Below, piece after piece: positions 58,438-64,000 of a stretch of 64,000 bases of DNA. Position numbers and translations under genes: made by a program. The DNA is taken from assembly GCA_036509255.1 (NCBI GenBank), contig DATCFY010000218.1, positions 1 through 64,000 of the forward strand, given 5' to 3'. The notes beneath the pieces are model-generated. The model did no database searches. It was given only the letters and a program-made list of their open reading frames with translations, and was not told where the DNA came from. The stretch comes from RYN-230 sp036509255 (lineage in GTDB: Bacteria; Actinomycetota; Actinomycetes; Streptosporangiales; Streptosporangiaceae). Numbering within the stretch: position 1 is the stretch's first letter; the number at the start of each line of letters is the position of its first letter.

Positions 58438-61400
58438 GTGATGGAGTCGTTTCACCCGGCTGTTCGAAGCTGGTTCGAGCACCGGTTCCCGGCTGGGCCG
58501 ACGGAGCCGCAGGCTGACGGCTGGCAGGAGATCGCGGCGGGGCGTCATACGCTGATCGCCGCGCCGACCGGGTCCGGGAAGACGCTGGCTGCGTTCCTGG
58601 TCTGCATTGACCGCATCTACCGGGCGCACAAGGTGAATGACCAGGCCCTCGGGACGGCTTCCAGGGCCCGTGAGGGTGCCGGGCAAGCGGCCGGGCCCCA
58701 GGTGGTGTACGTCTCGCCGCTGAAAGCCCTGGCCGTCGACATCTGGCAGAACCTCGAGGCCCCGCTGGCGGAGATCGCGGACACGGCCAAGCGGATGGGC
58801 CTGCCGGCCCCGGACGTCCGGGTCGCCGTCCGGACTGGTGACACAGCGGCCGCCGAGCGGGCCGCGATGCTCAAGAGCCCGCCAGAGTTCCTCATCACCA
58901 CCCCCGAGTCGCTGTACCTGCTGGTGACGGCGGAACGTTCCCGCGCCATGCTGGCTCCGGTCCGCACCGTCATCGTGGACGAGATTCATGCCGTCGCGGG
59001 CAACAAGCGAGGCTCCCACCTGGCGCTGACCCTGGAGCGGCTGGAGCACCTGGCCGCCCAGCCTGTGCAGCGGATCGGCCTGTCCGCGACTCAGCGTCCG
59101 ATCGGGACCGTCGCCCGGCTGCTGGTGGGTGCGGGCCCCGGCCGCTCCGCGCCGGACGGGTCTCCGCGATGCGCGATCGTGGACTCCGGCCACCGCCGGG
59201 AGCTCGACCTGGCTCTGGAGATGCCCGGCGATGAGCTCGGCGCCGTTGCTTCGGCCGAGCAGATGGACGAGATCCTGGACCTGATCGCCGGGCATGTGAC
59301 CGGGCACCGGACCACGCTGGTGTTCGTCAACACCCGGCGGATGGCCGAGCGGGTCGCCCACCAGCTGGGGGAGCGGCTCGGGGATGGTCAGGTCGCCGCG
59401 CATCACGGCAGCCTGTCCAAGGACCGGCGGCAGCGGGTGGAGTCGCGGCTGCGCAGCGGTGACCTGCGGGCCCTGGTCGCGACCGCGTCGCTGGAGCTGG
59501 GCATCGATATCGGGCCGGTGGAACTGGTGTGCCAGATCGGCTCGCCGCGCAGCTTCGGCACGTTCCTGCAGCGGGTAGGCCGCTCCAACCACACTCGCAG
59601 CGGGATACCGGCCGGGCGGCTGTACCCGACGACCCGCGATGAGCTGGTGGAATCCGCGGCGCTGCTACACGGCGTGCGGTCCGGCCGGCTCGATGCGCTG
59701 CAGGTTCCGGATTGCCCGCTGGACATCCTGGCCCAGCAGATGGTCGCGGAGTGCGCGGCTGAGGACTGGGCCGAGGACGACCTGCTGGCCCTGGTCCGGC
59801 GGGCTGCCCCGTTCGCGGGCCTGTCCGCGGAAGACTTCGGCGACGTTGCCGAGCTGGTCTCCGAAGGGATCCGGACCGGCCGCGGCCGCCGGGCGGCCTA
59901 CCTGCACCGCGACCGGGTGACCGGGCGGCTGGCCGGCCGCCGGGGCGCCCGCCTGGCCGCGCTGACCTCGGGCGGGGCGATCCCCGAGCTGGGGGATTAC
60001 CGGGTGCTGGCCGAGCCGGACGGCGCCCTGGTCGGGACGGTCAACGAAGACTGGGCCATCGAGTCCATGGCAGGCGACGTTTTCCTGCTCGGCACGACCT
60101 CGTGGCGGATCCGCCGGGTCGAGCCAGGTGTGGTCCGCGTGGTCGACGCCCAGGGTGCGCCACCGTCGGTGCCGTTCTGGCTGGGCGAGGCGCCCGGCCG
60201 CACGGTCGAGCTGTCCGAGGAGGTCTGTGCCCTCCGGAAGGCAGTCGCTGAGCGGCTGGGATCTGGCGGGCCTGCCGAGGCGGCGGCCTGGCTGCAGGAG
60301 GAATGCGGCATCGGCGCGGACGCCGCTGGCGTCATCACCGCCTACCTGAGTACCGCCCTGGCCCAGCTCGGGCTGCTGCCGGACATGGACACGATCGTCC
60401 TGGAACGGTTCTTCGACGAGAGCGGCGGGATGCAGCTGGTCGGGCACGCGCCGTTCGGTGCCCGGCTCAACCGGGCCCTCGGGCTGGCCCTGCGCAAGCG
60501 GTTCTGTGTCACGTTCGACTTCGAGCTGCAGGCCGCGGCCAGCGATGACGCGATCCTGCTGTCCCTGGGGCCGCAGCACAGCTTCCCGCTGGAACGGGTG
60601 CCTAAATTCCTGGCCTCCAAGACCGTGGAGGGCGTGGTCCGGCAGGCCGTGCTCACCTCGCCGATGTTCGCGGCGCGGTGGCGGTGGAACCTGAACAGGT
60701 CCCTGGCCGTGCTGCGGATGAGGGGCGGGAAGAAGAACCCGCCCGCGATCCAGCGGATGGAGTCTGACGACCTGATGGCCGCGGTCTTCCCGACCCTGGC
60801 CGCCTGCCAGGAGAACGTCGCGCCCGGGCCGCTGGAGATCCCCGATCATGTCCTGGTCCGCCAGACGCTCGAGGACTGCCTGCGGGAGGCCATGGACATC
60901 GATGGCCTGGCCGAGCTGGTCGGGCAGATCGAGTCCGGCCGGGTGACGGTCGTGGTGCGGGACACCACCGAGCCATCGGTCCTCGCGCACGAGATCCTCA
61001 ACGGCCGGCCGTTCACCTTCCTCGACGACGCCCCGCTGGAAGAACGGCGCAGCCGCGCGATACCGCTGCGCCGCGGCCTGCCCGTGGAACCCCATGAGCT
61101 GGGCCGCCTCGACCCGGCGGCCATCGAGCGGGTGGCCAGCCAGGTACGCCCCGACCCGCGGGACGCGGACGAGCTGCACGACCTGCTGATGACGCTGACC
61201 GCCATGCGGCCGGACGCGGAGTGGCAGGCCTGGTTCGACGAGCTGGCCCGCGACCGCCGCGCGGTCAGCATCTACGGGGCGGCCGGGGTGTTCTGGTGCG
61301 CGGTAGAACGCCGCCCGGCCGTCGAGGCCCTGTTCCCGGACGCCGCCGTCACGCCCGATCACCCGTGCCCGGTGCAGCTAAGCGGCCCCGCGGCCGCGCC

Positions 61401-62757
61401 CGGCCCGGACGCGGCCGCGGCCGACATGCTCCGCGGCCACCTGGACTGCCGCGGCCCCTCGACGGTCACGGACCTGGCCCAGGCCACCGGCCTGCCGCCC
61501 GCCGACATCGGGATCGCACTGGCCCGGCTGGAGGAGGAGGGGTTCGCCATCCGCGGCCGCTTCACCCCCACCAGGGCAGGCGCGGGGGAAGACGATGGGG
61601 GAGGCGAGGAGTTCTGCGCCCGGCGGCTGCTGGCCCGCATCCACGCCTATACCCGTCAGCGGCAGCGCCGCGAGATCGAGCCGGTCACCGCCCGGGACTT
61701 CGTCCGGTTCCTGCTGCGCTGGCAGCACGTGGGACCGGGCACCCAGGCCGAAGGCCGGCTCGGCGTGCTGAGTGTCATCGAGCAATTGCAGGGCTACGAG
61801 CTGGCTGCGGGCGCGTGGGAGAACTCCGTCCTCGCCGCCCGGGTCGAGGGCTACCGGCGCGAGTGGCTCGACGAGGCGTGCCTGTCCGGCCAGGTCATCT
61901 GGGGACGGCTGTCGGTGCGTGACAGCGAGCCCGACCCGGCCCCGAAGCGCAGCGGGCTGGTCCCGTCCCGGGCCACCCCCATCACCCTGGCCATCCGCGA
62001 TGACCTGCCCTGGCTGCTCCGCGCCGCCCGCGGTGACCTGGCCCCGGCCGAGCCCGGGCCGGGCCGCACCCAGGACGTGATCGACGCCCTCCGCCAGCAC
62101 GGGGCGCTGTTCCGGCCCGACCTCGCCGCCGTCACCGGGCGACTGCCGGCCGAGGTGGAGGAGGCACTCTGGGACGGCGTGGCCCGCGGGCTGATCACCG
62201 CCGACGGCTTCCGGGCGGTCCGGTCCCTCCTCCATCGCGGAGGCTCACGGTCCCGGCCCTCCGGGCTCCGCGGTCTGCGGCAGGGCCGGTCCCGGCCCGG
62301 CGGCGGATCCGCCGGGCGGTGGTCGCTGCTGCCCAGCCCAGCCGCCGCGCCCGACCCGGACGAGCTCGCCGAGGCGGTGGCCGAACAGCTGATCGTCCGT
62401 TGGGGTGTGGTCTTCCACGACCTGCTGGCCCGGGAGAACCTGGCCGTGCCCTGGCGCGAGATCCTGTGGGCCCTGCGGCGGATGGAAGCGCGGGGCACGA
62501 TCCGAGGCGGCCGGTTCGTGGCCGGGTTCAGCGGCGAGCAGTTCGCGCACACCGACGCCCTCGACGTGCTGCGCACGGTCCGCAAGCAGCGCCCCGCGGG
62601 CGAGACCGTGCAGATCTCGGCCGCCGACCCGCTGAATCTGACCAGCGTCGTGCTGCCGGGCCCGCGAATCCCGGCGATCCCGTCCAACACCGTTACCTAC
62701 ATCGACGGCGCCGTCGCGCCCGCCGCCACCCCAGAGCCCGCCCGCACCGCGTCCTAG
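58438..62757 (+). CDS. lhr: Lhr-type ATP-dependent DNA helicase
   Basis: GTG 58438 (immediately followed by ATG); 1439 residues, near the ~1500 of mycobacterial Lhr. N-terminal superfamily 2 helicase: motif I APTGSGKTLAAF (~41-48), YVSPLKALAVD, motif II VDEIHAVAG (~181), motif III LSATQRPI, then TTLVFVNTRRMAERV, motif V SLELGIDIGPVELV and motif VI QRVGRSNH. The Lhr winged-helix and beta-barrel core (YRVLAEPDGALVGTVNEDWA, FELQAAASDDAILLSLGPQH) and the long Lhr-C region follow. Lhr is a 3'-5' DNA/RNA-hybrid unwinding translocase linked to DNA repair. The 3' end abuts a 19-bp repeat and an IS1182-type element. Confidence 0.95.
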   Translation: MMESFHPAVRSWFEHRFPAGPTEPQADGWQEIAAGRHTLIAAPTGSGKTLAAFLVCIDRIYRAHKVNDQALGTASRAREGAGQAAGPQVVYVSPLKALAVDIWQNLEAPLAEIADTAKRMGLPAPDVRVAVRTGDTAAAERAAMLKSPPEFLITTPESLYLLVTAERSRAMLAPVRTVIVDEIHAVAGNKRGSHLALTLERLEHLAAQPVQRIGLSATQRPIGTVARLLVGAGPGRSAPDGSPRCAIVDSGHRRELDLALEMPGDELGAVASAEQMDEILDLIAGHVTGHRTTLVFVNTRRMAERVAHQLGERLGDGQVAAHHGSLSKDRRQRVESRLRSGDLRALVATASLELGIDIGPVELVCQIGSPRSFGTFLQRVGRSNHTRSGIPAGRLYPTTRDELVESAALLHGVRSGRLDALQVPDCPLDILAQQMVAECAAEDWAEDDLLALVRRAAPFAGLSAEDFGDVAELVSEGIRTGRGRRAAYLHRDRVTGRLAGRRGARLAALTSGGAIPELGDYRVLAEPDGALVGTVNEDWAIESMAGDVFLLGTTSWRIRRVEPGVVRVVDAQGAPPSVPFWLGEAPGRTVELSEEVCALRKAVAERLGSGGPAEAAAWLQEECGIGADAAGVITAYLSTALAQLGLLPDMDTIVLERFFDESGGMQLVGHAPFGARLNRALGLALRKRFCVTFDFELQAAASDDAILLSLGPQHSFPLERVPKFLASKTVEGVVRQAVLTSPMFAARWRWNLNRSLAVLRMRGGKKNPPAIQRMESDDLMAAVFPTLAACQENVAPGPLEIPDHVLVRQTLEDCLREAMDIDGLAELVGQIESGRVTVVVRDTTEPSVLAHEILNGRPFTFLDDAPLEERRSRAIPLRRGLPVEPHELGRLDPAAIERVASQVRPDPRDADELHDLLMTLTAMRPDAEWQAWFDELARDRRAVSIYGAAGVFWCAVERRPAVEALFPDAAVTPDHPCPVQLSGPAAAPGPDAAAADMLRGHLDCRGPSTVTDLAQATGLPPADIGIALARLEEEGFAIRGRFTPTRAGAGEDDGGGEEFCARRLLARIHAYTRQRQRREIEPVTARDFVRFLLRWQHVGPGTQAEGRLGVLSVIEQLQGYELAAGAWENSVLAARVEGYRREWLDEACLSGQVIWGRLSVRDSEPDPAPKRSGLVPSRATPITLAIRDDLPWLLRAARGDLAPAEPGPGRTQDVIDALRQHGALFRPDLAAVTGRLPAEVEEALWDGVARGLITADGFRAVRSLLHRGGSRSRPSGLRGLRQGRSRPGGGSAGRWSLLPSPAAAPDPDELAEAVAEQLIVRWGVVFHDLLARENLAVPWREILWALRRMEARGTIRGGRFVAGFSGEQFAHTDALDVLRTVRKQRPAGETVQISAADPLNLTSVVLPGPRIPAIPSNTVTYIDGAVAPAATPEPARTAS

Positions 62758-62793
62758 CTCTCCACCGCGGCGGCCGCCCGCACCGCGTCCTAG
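62739..62793. repeat. 19-bp direct repeat spanning the lhr stop codon
   Basis: CGCCCGCACCGCGTCCTAG occurs at 62739-62757, ending with the lhr stop, and again at 62775-62793. The second copy sits at the left edge of the IS1182-type region. Either a short tandem duplication or an insertion-linked duplication. Confidence 0.85.
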
Positions 62794-62901
62794 AGGTTCG
62801 TGATCTAACGATTGGTGTCGTGCTACGGGCTGTTGCAGATTCGGCGTGCGGCTCCGGCGTGTTGTTTTCCCTGGTAGATGATGGTCCGGGATACTTTCCG
62901 T

Positions 62902-64000
62902 ATGGCGAAGGGATACCGGCCGGTGCGGCGGGATCAGCCGTTCCTGCTGCCGCCGGACATGCGTGAATGGCTCCCGGAAGATCATCCGGTGTGGCTGGTG
63001 ATCGGGGCGGTGGAGCACCTGGATACCGCGGCGGTGCATGCGGTGCGGCGGACCGGGGGCCGGGGGGCCCGGGGTTATGACCCGGACATGCTGGTCACGC
63101 TGCTGATCTGGGCGTATGCCAGCGGGGTGACCAGCTCGCGGCGGATCGGGGAGCTGTGCCGCACGGATGTGGCGTTCCGGGTGATCTGCGCGCAGGACGT
63201 GCCCGATCATGTGACGATCGCCCGGTTCCGGGCCGCGTTCCCTGACCTGGCGGCCGGGCTGTTCACCCAGGTGCTGATGCTGTGCGCCCGGCTGGGCATG
63301 GGCCAGGCCGGCACGGTGGCGCTGGATGGCACCAGGATCGCGGCGAACGCGTCCGGGGCGGCGAACCGGACGGAGGAGACGCTGCGGAAACTGGCCGCGC
63401 AGCGGGCTGGCGAGCATGCGGCCGCGGACGCGGCCGAGGATGAGCGGTTCGGGGAAGGCCGCCGCGGGGACCGGCTGCCGCCCGGCGGCGCTGGCGGCGG
63501 CAGCCGGGACGAGCGGATCGCCCGGGCGCTGGCGGACCTGGAAGCCGGACGGCAGGCCGCGCAGGCCGCCCGTGATGCGCAGGCCCGGGCCTACCTGGAC
63601 GCGGCCGCCGCCGGGCAGCCGCCGGCGGGGCCGCCGCCCGCCGCCGCGGCGGCCGCTGCGGCGCGGCAGCGGCTGGACCATGCCAGGGCCGCCCAGGAAG
63701 ACCTGATCGCGGCGCGGGAAGCCCGGGATGCGCAGGCACGGGCGGCCGGGCACCGCGGGTTCCGCGGCAGGCGCCCGGTCCGGGCAGACCAGGCTCCCGC
63801 GGTCCGCAAGGCCCGCGCCGCCCTGGAACGTGCCCAGGCCAGGGCCGCGGAAAAGGAGCGGAAAGCCACGGCGAAGAAGGACCCGGTCCGCAACATCACC
63901 GACCCCGCCTCGCGGCTGATGCCGGTCCGCGGCGGCGGGTTCCTGCAGGGATACAACGCCCAGAACGTCACCAGCGCGGACGGGCTGATCATCGCCACCC
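62902..64000 (+). CDS. IS1182-family transposase (3' end beyond window)
   Basis: ATG 62902 begins AKGYRPVRRDQPFLLPPDMR and WLPEDHPVWLVIGAVEHLD, the IS1182 N-terminal DUF772-type domain, with ARGYDPDMLVTLLIWAYASG, SSRRIGELCRTDVAFRVICA and TIARFRAAF. The first catalytic Asp lies in VALDGTRIAANAS, followed by a long Ala/Arg-rich insertion (~155-320) and NITDPASRLMPVRGGGFLQGYNAQNVTS. The gene is open to the window edge after 366 codons; the rest, including the second Asp and the Glu, is not visible. The element probably starts soon after 62793. No disruption is seen in the visible part. Confidence 0.92.
   Translation, partial: MAKGYRPVRRDQPFLLPPDMREWLPEDHPVWLVIGAVEHLDTAAVHAVRRTGGRGARGYDPDMLVTLLIWAYASGVTSSRRIGELCRTDVAFRVICAQDVPDHVTIARFRAAFPDLAAGLFTQVLMLCARLGMGQAGTVALDGTRIAANASGAANRTEETLRKLAAQRAGEHAAADAAEDERFGEGRRGDRLPPGGAGGGSRDERIARALADLEAGRQAAQAARDAQARAYLDAAAAGQPPAGPPPAAAAAAAARQRLDHARAAQEDLIAAREARDAQARAAGHRGFRGRRPVRADQAPAVRKARAALERAQARAAEKERKATAKKDPVRNITDPASRLMPVRGGGFLQGYNAQNVTSADGLIIAT

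Noticed and set aside
58333..59592. Long minus-strand frames inside lhr (also 59665-61362 and 62245-63753)
   Set aside because: Shadows of lhr and the transposase with low-complexity composition; helicase motifs on the plus strand are unambiguous.

Overview
The window is high-GC DNA (by eye around 70% G+C) from an actinomycete. Actinobacterial markers include a WhiB regulator, a SigK/RskA pair, a bifunctional RNase H/phosphatase next to the RNase P RNA gene, an Acg-type nitroreductase, an Rv1733c-like membrane protein, an MMPL transporter and a full-length Lhr helicase. The order cannot be fixed from sequence alone. No rRNA, tRNA or CRISPR array was found; rnpB is the only structural RNA gene recognised.

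Layout. 0-1.7 kb: a secreted lysyl-oxidase-like gene (cut by the window edge) and a broken urease operon (ureA without a visible start, ureB intact, ureC reduced to 96 codons). 2-7.4 kb: a Ser/Thr kinase with a beta-propeller, a hydrolase, a DUF2000 gene and a divergent AraC regulator. 7.5-10.4 kb: two decayed glycosyltransferase genes. 10.4-18.7 kb: a redox module (two-component system, ferredoxin, NuoF-like protein, haem membrane protein, ApbE, two related Ser/Ala-rich anchored proteins) interrupted by an MFS gene on the other strand. 19-27 kb: Acg nitroreductase, CYTH protein, a hydrolase lacking its nucleophile, a molybdopterin oxidoreductase divergent from sigK-rskA, a zinc-ribbon protein, RNase H/phosphatase and rnpB.

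27.2-35.3 kb is flanked by a 243-bp direct repeat of the 3' part of rnpB. It holds a divergent hxlR/htrA pair around a perfect 20-bp palindrome, broken thioesterase, GH65 and HAD genes, pieces of IS5- and IS3-family elements, and one intact GH65 phosphorylase. This looks like an island inserted at rnpB, although no integrase is visible. 35.4-44.3 kb: a small basic protein, a winged-helix/membrane pair, a GNAT gene with a nonsense codon, and two divergent multidomain histidine kinase loci sharing one compact AT-rich promoter. 44.3-52.6 kb: MFS, LuxR-type ATPase regulator, MMPL, hydrolase, broken metallo-beta-lactamase-fold gene. 52.8-58.2 kb: GlsB-like protein, WhiB, Rv1733c-like protein, broken MerR-GyrI gene, cyclase-like protein, SDR and polysaccharide deacetylase. 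58.4 kb to the end: lhr and an IS1182-type transposase cut by the edge.

Two themes run through the window. Many genes have a TAnnnT hexamer 6-8 nt before the start codon and no ribosome binding site, the signature of leaderless mRNAs; the sigK promoter and its divergent partner follow the same rule with an ECF-type motif. Also, an unusual number of genes carry frameshifts, nonsense codons or internal deletions, which means either active gene loss or residual assembly error.
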